The translations under genes were made by a program, and so were the position numbers. From Homalodisca vitripennis (taxonomy: Eukaryota; Arthropoda; Insecta; Hemiptera; Cicadellidae), in contig NW_025778002.1 of assembly GCF_021130785.1 (NCBI RefSeq), forward strand, positions 1 to 64,000: a stretch of DNA of 64,000 nt, read 5' to 3'. Every line of letters starts with the position of its first letter. Position 1 is the stretch's first letter. The notes under the pieces are model-generated. The model saw only the letters and a program-made list of their open reading frames with translations. It was not told the origin of the DNA and did no database searches. Shown in pieces: positions 1 to 12,184 of this stretch.

Positions 1-263
1 AATACAATAAATAAATGAGTTATATTGTTAATTAATTCACTTACTACTATTATTATTACTTAATACTATTATTATTACTTAATACTATTATTATTGTTAG
101 CATTATTATCAATATTATTTAAATATTTATTATTATTTAATATAACCGAGACGAAACCACTACAACATGGATGGTGGTTTTCTCTTGCATCGCGTTTGTA
201 TGGAATAAAGATGTATACTATCTCTGATATTTTGAATAAATACGTCAAATATTTAAAACACAT

Positions 264-1504
264 TATGGGTCAAGTATCGTTGTTGTATTTGATGGTTACT
301 CAGACTACACTAAGAACATTAAAGCAATGGAACAATTAAGAAGAACTCGCTGGTGTTTCAAAATCTTACGAACTCCGCTTTTGATGAAACAATGGAGGTG
401 CCAATCAGCCAAGAAAATTTTTTATCAAATTCATCCTAATAAAAAAATATTTATAGACATGCTTATCAACAAATTAAAAACTTTTAATATCACTACAAAA
501 CAAGCCATAGATGAACCTGATGTTCTCATTGTAGAAACAGCTATTGCAGAGTCTGAACTTAAAAACTAATTTCTGTCATTGTAGGCGAAGATATTGTATT
601 TGCTAGTTATCTTGATAGGGACGTGCTCAATCACATCAACAAGAAATTTTTTTCAAAAAAAATGGGTAAGGGTAATGTTGGAGACAAAACTGTATTCATC
701 GAAAAGTTTTTGATAAATACACTCATTCTAAGAAACACATATTATTTTTACACGCATTTAGTGGATGTGATATGACTTCTTGCGCTTTATAGAAAAGGTA
801 AAATATCGTTTATTGAAATGTTCGAAAAACATCACGATTTAAATCAATCAGCTGAACTATTTAAAACAAAGAAACTGCTCTGTACAAGAATTATTTAAGA
901 AATGGAGTACGTATTTTCTTAGCAACGTATAATGCCTCCGAAATCAGACGACGATATAGACTCTTTTCGATACACCCAGTTCATCAAATCAACAAGACTC
1001 AACAAACCAGTGCAGTTATCAAGTCTTCCTCCTTCAAGTATAGCAGCTCGTCAGCATATCCTTCGTGTCTATTATCAGACCCAAATTTGGTTGGGAAATG
1101 CGTGTCTATTATCAGACCCAAATTTGGTTGGGAAATGATTGAGAACCCCAGGAATTCAGCTGGGTACTGCAAAATGAACTCCTGGAACCAATAACAACAT
1201 TATTACCACCAGCACCAGAAGAACTGCTGAATACAATATTTTGAAATTGCAAGAAAGGTTGTGGTTCTAATTGCGGATGCAGGAAATCAGGATGCACTTT
1301 AATTTGTGGGCAGTGTAAATGGACAATCATGCCTCAACGCTTCATGAACTTCAGATGGTTTCAATGAAGAAAGTGAATATGCACCTGATATTCTTGAATC
1401 TTTCTATTCTGTTAAATTTAGTAAACGAGAATGATGATAATGAATCCAATATTGAACAGCCAGAGGAAGAAGAAGAAGAAGACGATGAGCAAGAAGAAAA
1501 TTAA
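264..1504 (+). pseudogene. Decayed insect repeat protein with HAFSGCD motif and Cys-rich CXC-like tail
   Basis: Reading across frames gives FDGYSDYTKNIK (about 290), a conserved DVLIVETA block (about 515), HAFSGCDMTS (about 757), SLPPSSIAARQHILRVYYQ (about 1018) and a cysteine cluster C-K-K-G-C-G-S-N-C-G-C-R-K-S-G-C (about 1244-1300), then an acidic tail ending at 1504. This order matches a family known from many insect genomes in which a DVLIV / GCDTTS domain precedes a CXC (tesmin/TSO1-like) cysteine motif. Several frameshifts and stops plus a 37-bp internal duplication make this copy dead. The biochemical role of the family is not known to me; the surrounding TIRs argue that it is a transposon gene. 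Confidence 0.6.
1064..1137. repeat. Perfect 37-bp tandem duplication
   Basis: Bases 1064-1100 and 1101-1137 are identical (each starts CGTGTCTATTATC and ends GGGAAATG). It lies in the decayed gene and shifts its frame by one base, so it arose after or together with loss of function. Confidence 0.95.
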
Positions 1505-1796
1505 AACAAAAATATTAATCATTAATAATGAATACAAATATTTTTATATTTGTAATTTTAATAAATTGATTATTGGATCAATAAATAAATATATAATTAA
1601 ACTTCATTTGAAATATTTCTTTTAATATTGTATGTTTGGTAAAAATAAAATAAGTATTATTTAGAGAATATATAATTTATAATTAATATCTATAAATATG
1701 GTATATAAAATAATAATAAATATTTAATAATAATGATGTCAATAATAATAGTAGTAAGTGAATAATTAACAATATAACTCATTTATTTATTGTATT

Positions 1797-2370
1797 CTAC
1801 TGGCTGACCTCGCATTATCGTATATACAGGTAAGCGGTCCCCTACTCTTTGCGCTGTATCTCAAAAAGGGTTGAACGTACATAAAATTACTTCAGACAAA
1901 AGTTGAAGAGAATTTTCCGTTCTACAATTTCTCTAACCACCTTCAAAGCTCGTTTAGCGTAAGGGAAATGAGATATTTGCAAAAAACTGATTTTTCGTGA
2001 AATTTGACCTTAAATATCTAAAGACGCGTACACGTGATTATATGAGACTTTTGAGGTAAGTTTTATACCATCAAAATAAAGACGTATACAAATTTTTAGC
2101 TTATTATCTTTCATTCCGAGGTTGCATCCTTATTTTACCGGACTAATAATTGATTTGGAGACATCATAAGCTTTTGCAGCTAGTATCACTTTTCTAGAAA
2201 TGCTTTTATATTTCTAAAAATCATTTTTAAGTTTTCATCTGAGATGTGTCCTGTAAATTTTGGAGAACATTTTTAACTGTTTCTTTAAAAACCAGCAAAC
2301 CAGCATACATTTTTTTGATCAAAAACTTTTGTTGGATTTTTCTTTTCGCATACACTGATTGTTTTTGTAG
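1797..2370. other. No recognisable gene; possible intron sequence
   Basis: AT-rich, with no long open frame and no repeat that I can name. The last 40 bases are pyrimidine-rich and end in TTTTTGTAG, consistent with an intron 3' end that introduces the candidate exon at 2371. Confidence 0.4.
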
Positions 2371-2479
2371 GACAGCAAATGTTAATGTGAAAATGCAAGA
2401 TATTATTAAACGTTTTGAAACTACTGCTCCATGCGCTGATATGAATTTAAAAATCCCTTTAGAAAGGGAAGTTGTTGAG
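2371..2479 (+). CDS. Candidate single exon of an unidentified gene
   Basis: A 109-bp open segment is flanked by a pyrimidine tract plus TTTTTGTAG upstream and by GAG|GTGAGC downstream, both good splice sites. It starts on the third base of a split codon and ends in phase. The peptide begins TANVNVKMQDIIKRF and ends LEREVVE, with balanced amino-acid composition and no resemblance to the transposases around it. I do not recognise it. It is the best candidate for a host-gene exon in the window, but it could equally be a chance open frame. Confidence 0.35.
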
Positions 2480-2529
2480 GTGAGCGATGTTTTGTGGCCG
2501 TACGTATCTTACTGTTTGAAGTAATTTTG

Positions 2530-3600
2530 GACTCCCTCTCTAGCTTTACTCCACTAAAGATGGCTTTCCTGGCCGTATTGGTCAGAAATAGCTGTGTTTA
2601 CTACAGGACACTGCGACACCTTGGTGATTGGTGATAATTTTGTCGATAACTGATTGAGTTATAAGCCGTGACTCGTCGAGGTTTTGCCTAGCAACTCTAG
2701 ATCATAAGTCCTGAACAAATCGAATAACCAAACAGTGGATTCATGATATTTGTCAAACGCGTCGATGTTAAAATCCCCCAATACGACATATTCCTGACGT
2801 TAGTTGGTTAAGTTTGTTAGTAATTGTTTCGAATTTTGAGAAGAAACTGTTCTTGTTTCCACTGGGTGATCTGTAAATACCGATCACTATTAATTTGGAT
2901 TTGTTTGTTTAAAGATTGATTCCGACTGCTTCAAAATCTATTTCCGTTGAATCTTGGATCGGAAAGGGGGAAAACATGACATTTTGTTACAGAGAAATGG
3001 CAACACTTCCTTCTTTAGAGTTGAGTCTACAATACGCAACAGTTAAATTGTAAGCACGAATTTTCGCACAGTGCGATGTTTTCCTTGTTGAAGGTATTTT
3101 CACGTTATAAAAAAGAGATCTGTTTTTTATCCTCTTACATGGGTTGGAGATCTTCCATTGTGTTAGTTGCGAATTACACATTTTGGTGAAGCAGTCGTAA
3201 TTCAATTTGTACATGCTTGTTCGCGTCTGTTTTGGTCGGGTCTTGTTTGTCAATTTTGTCCATTGTCCTTAAAGTGTGGGGTCTCTAAAAACACAGATTC
3301 GTAACTTTCGGTCCTGCAGATTGGTGGCTTGGGGTTAAGAGCTGCTGGCCAGTGGGCGGAAGGGGGGCGACACTCTACTGTCGCTAGTAGAGTGTCGGAG
3401 CTTGAAGCTAGTTGTAGTAGGTGGCGTTCCAGGCTGCAGCTCACCCGTAGCATGTGCAGGGAGTTTCGCCAGATGTCCGAGATCAAGGTCGGCCAGTAAA
3501 CTCTTACCCTCAAGCCGAAGGTGCATTCTATGACCAGGGAACCAACTGTTTGATCCAAGGAGACTATATAACTCACATTGCAGGGTGTGAATCACGATAT
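2530..3600 (-). pseudogene. Non-LTR retrotransposon (LINE) endonuclease fragment
   Basis: On the minus strand, scattered frames give the hallmarks of an apurinic-type LINE endonuclease: LLHQNVQ (about 3190), NLTVAYCRLNSKEGSVAI (about 3030), KLIVIGIYRSPS (about 2880), VVLGDFNID (about 2780), and CPVVNTAISDQYGQ (about 2600) at the end of the domain. The order matches the family. Stops and frameshifts are frequent, and no reverse transcriptase follows, so this is a truncated old copy. The part from 3250 to 3600 is proline- and serine-rich and may be the end of the first LINE frame, but I cannot show it. Confidence 0.75.
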
Positions 3601-3957
3601 TAAATTTTTAAACAAATACTACAATTATTAATAGAAGGGCCAATCTCAAATCGCGCAGGTTGCAAGTAAGCAAGCTGCTTAATATATTCTTTACTAAAAA
3701 TATTTTGTTGGTAGAAAGTTTATGTTAATTGCTAAGAAACCAACAACACTGCCAAACAGCGTAAGATGTGCCACGTGCTAGTCAGGCAAGAAGTGCATGC
3801 AACCGTGCGCCGGCCTGTTATGACAACAATAGAAGTAAAATCCTTTTGTTTTTCCATAGTGTGATATTACGTGTGTGAATCTTACTAATTCGGTATTGGA
3901 TTTTCTTATTCCAACATATCACGAGTTAAGTGCTTACTTCCAAATTCGGTTCTGTCA
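3601..3957. other. Intergenic, nothing recognised
   Basis: AT-rich with no open frame of note and no repeat structure visible to me. Confidence 0.5.
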
Positions 3958-3995
3958 TATATATACATGACACACACATATATATGTATATACTA

Positions 3996-4049
<54 letters not shown>

Positions 4050-4070
4050 TATAATATATAATGTCATATA
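3958..4070. repeat. TA/CA microsatellite
   Basis: A long run dominated by (TA)n with a short (CA)n segment at its left end, interrupted by a few single-base changes. Confidence 0.95.
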
Positions 4071-4085
4071 CATTCTCCCGGCGGA

Positions 4086-4147
4086 GCAAGGACTTTTTGC
4101 GATTCAATGTTTATTTCAATAAACATTGAATCGCAAAAAGTCCTTGC
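4086..4147. repeat. Perfect 30-bp inverted repeat with 2-bp loop
   Basis: Bases 4086-4115 and 4118-4147 are exact reverse complements separated by TC. Each arm begins GCAAGGACTTTTTGCG. It sits between two TA microsatellites and just before TCCGCGGCTTCGCACGC, a sequence type often seen next to (TA)n at transposon ends. It could be the end of a mobile element or a fold-back remnant. Confidence 0.95.
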
Positions 4148-4153
4148 TTTGCG

Positions 4154-4160
4154 CATATAT

Positions 4161-4202
<42 letters not shown>
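4154..4202. repeat. TA microsatellite
   Basis: (AT)n run with a single shift, ending at TCCGCGG. Confidence 0.95.
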
Positions 4203-4204
<2 letters not shown>

Positions 4205-7200
4205 CGGCTTCGCACGCAATCTTTAGAACCGAAGTCCTTTTACTACTTAGTAAAAGCAATTATGATGTAATATGATGGGAGTCCCTATACAAATTTTAAA
4301 AACGTAAGTAGGCATACATCAGGTAGATATTATTTGCGAGTTTGACTTAATTACTATATCATGTTTGGCACGTGTAGGAGCATTTCTGGTTCTAATTAAT
4401 TATATACATAACGTCACAGCTGAATCTGTTTTGTCATCCCGATCAAGAAAACACAAATCTCGGATCACACAGGTCTCGGAAAACTTACTTCGGTCAAAAA
4501 GCGTATATTTCCAGTCCTTGTCATATAATTTCAGGTCCAAGATATTTCCAGTACCATAGTAGAGTGCCTTGTTGTTCTGACTAAGAAAAAATATATATAC
4601 TTACGTAAACCGAGATGCCTACTTCGGTTAAAAAAGTGCCTACTTAAGGCCGTTTAAATTCACTTACCTACTATGTCACACAGTTTTAGCTTGCGACCAT
4701 ATTGGCCTCGATCAAAAATACTATATACGTTCGATTATCTAGTTCTCGGAAATCTATTTTGGTCAAAATAGTGTTGAAATATTTGAGTTTGCCTTGTCCT
4801 GATGAAGAAAATACACACATAAGTACGACTGAAAAGCCTATTACGACCTAGGGGGAAGTTTCTACCTACTTCTTATGTACTTTCGGGAATAAGGGGGAAA
4901 TCCTTATTAAGGTTATGCAACATTTCAAAATAATCGTGGTTAAAGTTTTGCGTTACACTTGTTTTTTGGACTGTAGCCAGGGAAAGAATGAATCGTTGAG
5001 GCATGTTAGTATTCATTTCTCTGTTTTTCCATAAGCCATTGTCAAAATTTAATATTCATAATGTCAAGGAAGCCCACCAGTTTTAACGTAACTTATGTGA
5101 AAAACATTCCATAACTTTGGTCAAGGTTAGTTTTATGACAGTATTGAATACAATTAGATAATTTTATTCGCCACTGGCCGCAACCTGGAGTAAAATTTAT
5201 ATATTAATGTTTTATTTATTACCTGCATTACACTACCGACAAAGCACTGTTTACCTATTGATAAAATTTAAATGTAAGAAGATGTTTTTGAAAGTCTGTC
5301 GAACTATAGCTGTCAACAGCTGGTTAGCGCCAGTTTAATTTGAATTATGAAACGTAAAAACTACAATTCTTTCTGAATTCCAAAATATTCCAGGTAACTT
5401 TTCTTAACTTTTTCTTCATAAAAAACCTTCCTCGGATTTCAAGGGACATTTTACAAAAAGAATTAACCGAATTGGTCCAGCCGTTCTCGAGATTTGAGCT
5501 TACCAGCACATTTTGTGATTCATTTTTATTTATAAGAATATGTGTGTCTGTGTGTGTAAACACACACACATTTATGTTAAAAATGTAGACTTAAAACATC
5601 TGCTTTCTTGATATAATTTGTATTTCAAGGACAATCAAAGTATTTTTAGTATAAACTTATAAACTATATAAACTAAGTCTAGGCAATTGGGTTTACTGAG
5701 ATATGGCGGTTCACGTATATTAATATTGCTAGATTTTTGTGGATAATCTCGTATTTTTTATAATCACTGAAGAAACGTACTTGTTACCAAATTTTGTCAA
5801 GTGTATCATTAAAGTACACATACAATTATTTATAGTAGTCACTATAATTCTTCTTCTCATAATCAATAATTGTGTTGTAGGAAATAAAGTATTAAAATGT
5901 AGTATTTTCTGTATAAAGGTTTTCTTTTGTTAATCTCCCATTTTGCAGAATAATTGAAGTTACGTTCCTGTCCACCAAGTTTTGTCAAGTATATAATTAA
6001 AGTAAACAAAATGTTGTACTTCGATATTTTGGAACAAAATTCTTTATTTTATGTCTCTGAATATATAGTTTAAGTTATAGTTAGTCTAATATAATTTTTC
6101 CCCACAATTTGCATACTGGCATCAAAAACCCCCCTTCCATTGATAAAGTCCTTAAGCCCATATGTAAATCCAGCTCTAATAATATGTACATGGTACGATT
6201 ATGTTACTTCAAATGTTAGTATGCATTTTTTGATGTTGCTACGGCAATCGATATAATGTGGCAACACTTGTGTCATTTCCTACTACCCCCTCTCTCCTTT
6301 CGTTTTCCATATCCTCTTCCTTTGTCCCTCTTGTCCTGTTCTGACTGGTAATTTTCTATCATCCATTTAAGATGGCCGTTAAGTCCTGTTTTGTAGTGGT
6401 CTAGTAACTGTTGGATTTTAATTATAAATGTGTTCAAGTGTATACTAGCATTGTGAATATTTTGTGTGGGTTTAACGAATGTGTTTCAAATGTATAATGA
6501 TATTTATTTAACTATGGTAGACATGGGTATTTGTAAGGTATTGTGTTGCCATAAATGTGCTCGTTGGGAATACTGTATTATACTTTCAGTTCTTGTGCCT
6601 ATCATGGATTTTTTTCAGAGGAAAATACAGTAAATAGTTTTAGTGATTTGGCTCTTTTATAATAATTCTCGCTTGCAACTTGGCGATGAATTTTTTATTT
6701 GGTTCAATTCTGCTTAGTCACTCTTGAGTTCATTCACAGAGTATTAGGGTCAAGTAATAGGACCATTCAGTGTGGATTAGTTTTACAGTACCATACAATC
6801 TGTTTTGGACTAATTGGGACTGGAAGAGATCTTAATTTAAAAAAATTGGGACAAAACAAAGGCTAAATGTATAATAAGCATCCAAATGTTCAATAATACT
6901 GAAGCATTAATATTCTTGAGTAAAAATTCCTCAACGTACCTAAGTAGTCTACTTAAACCAAACTATTTTGTAGGTATTTCTAGTTCTAGTATATAAAATT
7001 AATAGCGTAATGGGGAATAAGGGTAGACTTTAATAATTCGTTTACTATTATCGAATGGTTCGATTGTTTTTATCCGAAGGAATAAACTTAATTCAATTAT
7101 TTTATAAACAAATCAAAAGAGGTAAACTAATACTCTTTGAGACTTTAAAAATTCAAAATGATGAATATGAGGAAAATGTGAGATATTTCACACAAGTGAT

Positions 7201-7350
7201 GAGATTTGTTAAAGTGGCTTCAACATGTGGACTTGGCTCATGGTAGCCTATGGATGTTTATGGGGAAAATTTCTGTTCCTCACATTTCACAAAAAGCGGT
7301 TACTCATCAATATCAAGTATTGGCAAAGTTATAAATATTGTACAGTAAGG
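4203..7350. other. AT-rich interspersed-repeat territory without a recognisable gene
   Basis: Open frames here are short and have no motif I know. A diverged direct duplication is visible: about 5763-5825 and 5948-6010 share the core TTTTGTCAAGT(G/A)TAT(C/A)ATTAAAGTA. On the minus strand 5345-5569 reads LVSSNLENGWTNSVNSFC, a phrase type common in uncharacterised insect repeats. A pyrimidine-rich stretch at 6280-6340 is followed by AAGATGGCCG (about 6368), similar to a YY1/Pho site, but no gene follows it. Confidence 0.4.
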
Positions 7351-7980
7351 GGGTACGGTCCAATACAGCGGACCCGGTTTTTTATATCGAAATTGGCAAA
7401 CGATATTACTTAATCATAACCATCGATATAATTCAATCGATACTGATGAATTATTTTTTAACAACTTAAATAATCTATATGAACAGCTGTAAACACTTTC
7501 AAATAATACAATTAAGGTAATATTTTAAATTTCACGTAACATTGTGTACTAAAATGGCCGTCAATCTTAGGAAGCTTCACGAAATTGCTTTAAAAGACGA
7601 TAAAATATGTTTTTTATGGCTTTCAGGATGTTGGGTTAGTACCTAAGAATCCCATTATGTGATATTTGTGGAAAGGTAACAAATGTAAACAGTCAGAGGA
7701 GCTAACATGGTCGTCTTCAGATGCAAAAAAAGAAGGTAATGGTGGACTACCACAACTTTAGTAAAAACGTTTTCGTTCTGTTTTCATTTAGTTAAAGTTA
7801 TGAGTTATGGTTATGTTCATTTATTATTTGTTATCATTAAATTCACATTTTAATTTAAACATATGATTGTTATTACTTTTATAATCGATTGATAGTCTAT
7901 GATTCGATATGCGAATATTAGGATATCGATGATTATATTCTTCGATATAAAAAACCGGGTCCGCTTATTGGACCGTACCC
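7351..7980 (+). mobile_element. Merlin-type non-autonomous element, copy 1
   Basis: The left end GGGTACGGTCC and right end GGACCGTACCC are inverted repeats that extend for about 40 bases to TTTTTTATATCGA with one extra base on the left. The flanking 8 bases CAGTAAGG are identical at 7343-7350 and 7981-7988, a clean 8-bp target-site duplication. Merlin elements make 8-9 bp duplications. A piece of transposase N-terminus (7554-7720) supports the assignment. At 630 bp it is too short to be autonomous. Confidence 0.85.
7554..7720 (+). pseudogene. N-terminal fragment of a Merlin/ISXO2-like transposase
   Basis: ATG at 7554 opens MAVNLRKLHEIALKDDK; after one or two shifts the sequence continues as a GLVPKNP...CDICGK zinc-ribbon and ANMVVFRCKKRR. 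A D-x-GL-x-P followed by C-x-x-C and FRC is typical of the N-terminal zinc ribbon of IS1595/ISXO2-related Merlin transposases. The catalytic domain is absent. The second Merlin copy carries the same fragment, split across 9421-9475 and 16427-16530. Confidence 0.6.
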
Positions 7981-7988
7981 CAGTAAGG

Positions 7989-8147
7989 TTTTTTGATATC
8001 TAAGTCTAGGCCCATAGTTGGTTTTAATTGTCCTTGTAATATTATTGTTTAACGTTTTTACAACAAATCTTGTGGATGTACGAGATTCTTTCTTGTTACC
8101 ACGGTAAATTTATTATAACTCTTAATTTTGTACGATTTATTTGGGCA
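7989..8147. other. Spacer between the two Merlin copies
   Basis: AT-rich, no gene seen. Confidence 0.5.
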
Positions 8148-8356
8148 GGGTTACGATTAGCGGACCCGGATTTTTTATATCGAAATTGGCAAATGATATT
8201 ACTTAATCATAACCTCGATATAATCAATCGATACTGAGATTAATTATTTTGAATTATTAACTTAAATAGTCTATATCAACAGCTGTAAACACTTTAAAAT
8301 AATACATGTAGGGTAATATATTTAAATTTTTACATAAGTAATTTTTGAATTATTAA

Positions 8357-9414
8357 CCCTCTTAGTGATAGAAGCCGCTCTAGCGACGTTCATTTGTTTA
8401 ATATGAATGATAGAGGTCGATGCGTCGACGTTCAAACATGCCTTCGAATTCATCATCGCTGCTCGGTTAAATTCGGCCGTTATTTACTGCATTGTGTACA
8501 GAAACGTCTCCTCTTTCCTCTAGATGAATTGTTAAAAGAATTAACAAATAGCTGGTATTTGTTACGACGTTGTGTTTTTACTCGCGGCCCCGGCTAACCG
8601 CTGAGTGCCGCTAGCCTATGAGTTGTGTCGGCCGTGTTTTATCGGTGTTATTTCGTTTATTTCCGTTGGAAATGGCGAATGATTTACGTTCACTAAGATA
8701 TTAGAAATGTTTTAGAAGAACAAATGAGTGACAAGTGATATCAGTGCAGACAATTTTCTCGATGATTTATAATTCAAATCCTGGTGCAGGCCATTCCCCT
8801 CCAACGCTTACCAGGAAGACAAGAGCGGCTATGTATTGTATGTGGCCACACAAAAAAAGGGGAAGATCACGATTCTAGTGTCCAGGATGCAATTCCGGTG
8901 TTCATAGAGAGTGTTTTCCATAAATTGGATCATTTTTGGAGACCAAAGTATCAAGGGAGGAAGAGAAAGCATGATAGTAGTTGTGCCTAAGAGTGAATGG
9001 AAGGGTTTCTTCCATGTACATACTGTATATATTTCCATCATAAACAACAGTTTTTTCAAGTAAAATATTGTACAAAAACTGTATATATTATTTATCTTCA
9101 TGACAATTTAGAAAAATTGGCTATCTTTCAAATCTTTGTCTAGTAAGTTTTATACTATGTGGTTATTGTAGTAAAAATTTTTTTTTTTTCAAAAAACTTT
9201 TTTTTTTTTTTAGCAAGTTTTAAGAGATATGTACAAAGGTAAGAAGTTTTATTTATTTTAAAATCGTTCTTTATGTTTTATGAATATTTTGGTAGCCTAT
9301 ATAATGTTTTATTTTCAATAAAATTAATAATTTTTATTAATTTTTAAGAAACCCCCAGCAAAACACTCCAAATGCAACTATCATTCATAATAAATATATT
9401 CATCACTAGGAGGG
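8357..9414 (+). mobile_element. piggyBac element A, non-autonomous
   Basis: It is flanked by TTAA at 8353-8356 and 9415-9418. The ends are CCCTCTTAGTGAT and, inverted, CCCTCCTAGTGAT. It is inserted in Merlin copy 2 and retains only the C-terminal end of a transposase gene. Poly-T runs lie near 9178-9212. Confidence 0.9.
8784..8990 (+). pseudogene. piggyBac transposase C-terminal remnant
   Basis: The reading LQRLPGRQERLCIVCGHTKK resembles the start of the cysteine-rich zinc ribbon that ends piggyBac transposases (R-L-x-G...C-x-x-C). The rest of the ribbon is altered, and no catalytic domain is present, so element A is an internally deleted copy dependent on another source of transposase. Confidence 0.55.
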
Positions 9415-9854
9415 TTAAAAATGGCAGTCAATTTTAGAAAACTTCGATAGATGATAAGACATAAATAAAATATATCGAGACTGTTTATTGCAAAAAGTCG
9501 TACGTCAAAAGGGGCACTTTTCAAGAGAGCAAAAAAACTTAATATTTTGTTACTTGTTAATATTATAGATCTGGAAATGAGTTAATAGGTTATTATTATG
9601 ATTTAATAATATATTAAAAGGTGTTTATTGATGTAAGTTAATAATTATGGGTTTTTAACGCACATACGACTTCTTTTTGCAATTAAAATTACAATTATAT
9701 CCTCAACATACGACATTTTTACACAGACATAAGACTTTTTTGTACACAAATTAGGGTGTTTTATTAACATACGACTTTTTATGAAACACACTTTATTAAA
9801 GATATTATTTTACATTTGAATAAAGACATAACCTAAACTAGTTTTTAATCAGTT

Positions 9855-12184
9855 TTCATGACACAAATGGTCATAAAACAAACGGTAATCTTCTTCTAGG
9901 AGGTTTTTCAACTCTTGCAGGTCCTTGAATTTTCTAGCTGTGATGGGCACTGGCTTGTTGTACAGTGGTTTGAGCTGAGAGTAAAACCTCTGTTATTGAT
10001 ATTGGGACGCCTAGGCAGAAGGGCCCAGTTATCAGAGAAACTGTAGTTTATACCATATTTGACCATCGGAATTGTACTTAAGGCATCTGAGGTCTGTTAC
10101 ATAAGGATCGCCTTTTTTATTTCCGGGTCTTATACTTTTGTAGTAACCATCAGCATAGCTAGAAAAGTCTTTGTATGTTAGGGTTTCTACAGAGTAGGGG
10201 CCTGGAAATCTTCGAGCTTCCTTGATGTCTCTAACAAAGTCTGCAGGAACAAAGTGTTCATGTTTTTTTAATTTCCTTTCAATTGTGCTATGCACACTAT
10301 CTACTTCCATCTGGGGTGTGGCCCACCTCGAGGTATTTTTGGTACACTGTTACCTTTTTATTTATGGCAACGTACAAAAGAGCGTTCGACACTGTTTTCG
10401 CATCTGTTTTGGTTGGTGCAACCATCACTCCAAATAACAACATCAGTAATGTCTGGGCAACTTTCTATTTGTTTTGTAAGAAACCTCACAAGCATGGAGG
10501 CAAAGATATCACCATTTAACTCACCATTTCCCTCATGCCAGATGTAGCATGTTACATCATGGTTTGCAAGATTGTAAATGGAATAGTTATGTACTTTTAA
10601 CTTAGTTTTGTAGTAAGATGAAGATGCCTTAATATTTGGGCATGTCAACACTTTTTGTACATCAACGGCCACTACCAATGTATTATTTGACTCTGCTGCT
10701 TTCTTCTTATCGATTTCCTTCTCATTCCTAGCTCCTTCTTTTCTACTTTGATGCTGCTGATACTCCTCTTCTGTGATCTTTCTCAACTTAAACTTGATGC
10801 ACGTTTCACATTGATCATTTTTTGGTATGAAAAATCCTATGTTCATTAGAACAAAAACTTTGTGAAAAAGAGCTCTTGAGGCTGTTTCAAGATTCCTCTC
10901 CTCACACCAACGGCTATATTCCCTATGTAGCTGGGATTTGGTTTCCCAATTAGGTTCCAAATACTGTTTTGTTGTCTTGGCCCGACAATAATGGGATTCC
11001 ATTTTTGGAAGAGAATTCAAAAACTGCCGAACAGTATCTCTCTTTTCAGAATCTTTTTTTGGCTCCTGGTCATTATTATTTGGAAAAATCTCATTAACTT
11101 GCTGAATATCATCTGGATTATTTTCTTGTGGCAGTGGTTTGGTCCATAGGTCCTTTCAATACCCAAGATCTGACTGATTTTTCACCAAGACAGAATGTGT
11201 TTAAAAAACATCTTCTTGCAGACTCTAACTTTACCGTACCCCACTTTTAGGTAGTATTTGAAAGACACATTTTTGCGAGAATTCTCAACATCAGTTGTAC
11301 TTCGCCGATAGTTAGGGTGTGATTTTTCTACCAGTGATACAATTACAGCTCGCTTTGCTTCCCAACTATCTACGTTCTTCCAGAAATTTGTGAAAAGTTG
11401 GTTTCTGTCCAGATCTGTTACGTTGTCACAGCTATAGTTCCTACCATTTTTGCATCTGCATCGATCTTTCACCTCTTTCCCTTTCCTTTCATTATTGAAC
11501 TTGTATTTTCTGCCATTTTCACTTTCTTGTTTCTTCAACCCTAAATAAGGCTCTCCTCTTTTTCTTTTAGCAGAGTTAACATTCCTTTCCCAGTCCCTTG
11601 GATCTGCATTTTCTCCTTTCCTCCGTTTCCTTTTTTCTTGTATGCCTCCTATAGGCTGTTCCACCTGACCACGGTTCTCTACTATATAATCTTCTTCCTC
11701 TTCAACCATTGGAGAAGGACTATTCTCATGAAACACACCAACTTCTTCAACAGTTTGTTGATTGTTATCAGTGTTATCTGACCTGTTAACCAAACTTTGG
11801 GGTTTTACGGCAATGATAGGAGGAGAAATGTTTTGTTTTTTCACGTACTTTTTTCAATACTTTAATTCTTTTTGAAAAGCAGGATTCTTCATCACTAGAG
11901 CTTGAACTAGGCTCATAAAACATCTGAATCAGAAGAAAATAAGGGATCATTTATACTATCATCAGTTTGTTGTAAAATTTTCTGAACTTTTTCTCTCCCT
12001 ATTGATTTTTTATTTCGGCTAGGTCTAGCAGATTCTTGGTTGGTTCCTCTGAGTTTCTCTTTCTTGTACGAAAGAGGTATTTCAACTGCTTGTTCGTCGA
12101 CTTCCTCTAAATCAATAAGAGGAGAACTGCCAACTTCAACCGGCACTGGTATTCCCTCTTTAGCAGCAGCCACGTCTGGTTCAC
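9855..12184 (-). pseudogene. Main transposase exon of Sola-like copy 1, multiple frameshifts
   Basis: A 3' splice site (TTGCAG, 12185-12187 region) opens GEPDVAAAKEGIPVP, in phase with the exon at 15195-15302. Then follow an acidic/Ser-rich stretch, a basic KRKRGEPYLGLKK motif (about 11590), a cysteine cluster C-R-C-K-N-G (about 11460), a helix-rich FWKNV...RVCKKMFF segment (about 11400-11210), ESHYCR...YLEP (about 11000), and the likely catalytic core with VVAVDVQKVLTCP (about 10650) and IWSDGCTNQN (about 10430). A third acidic position may be in MEVDSVHSTIE (about 10305). The C-terminus runs to about 9855. At least five frameshifts are needed to read it. A homologous gene is at 55053-56243. 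Confidence 0.65.

Larger units (their letters stand above)
1..1796. mobile_element. DNA transposon with ~60-bp TIRs, decayed
   Basis: The first ~60 bases are the reverse complement of bases 1737-1796 apart from a 1-bp indel; both ends read AATACAATAAATAAATGAG inward. The element may extend left of the window, so its left boundary and target duplication cannot be checked. It encloses a broken plus-strand gene of a family that is repetitive in insects (see 264-1504). Superfamily unassigned. Confidence 0.75.

Noticed and set aside
6360..6380. AAGATGGCCG as a promoter-associated YY1/Pho site
   Set aside because: A single short match with no downstream gene.
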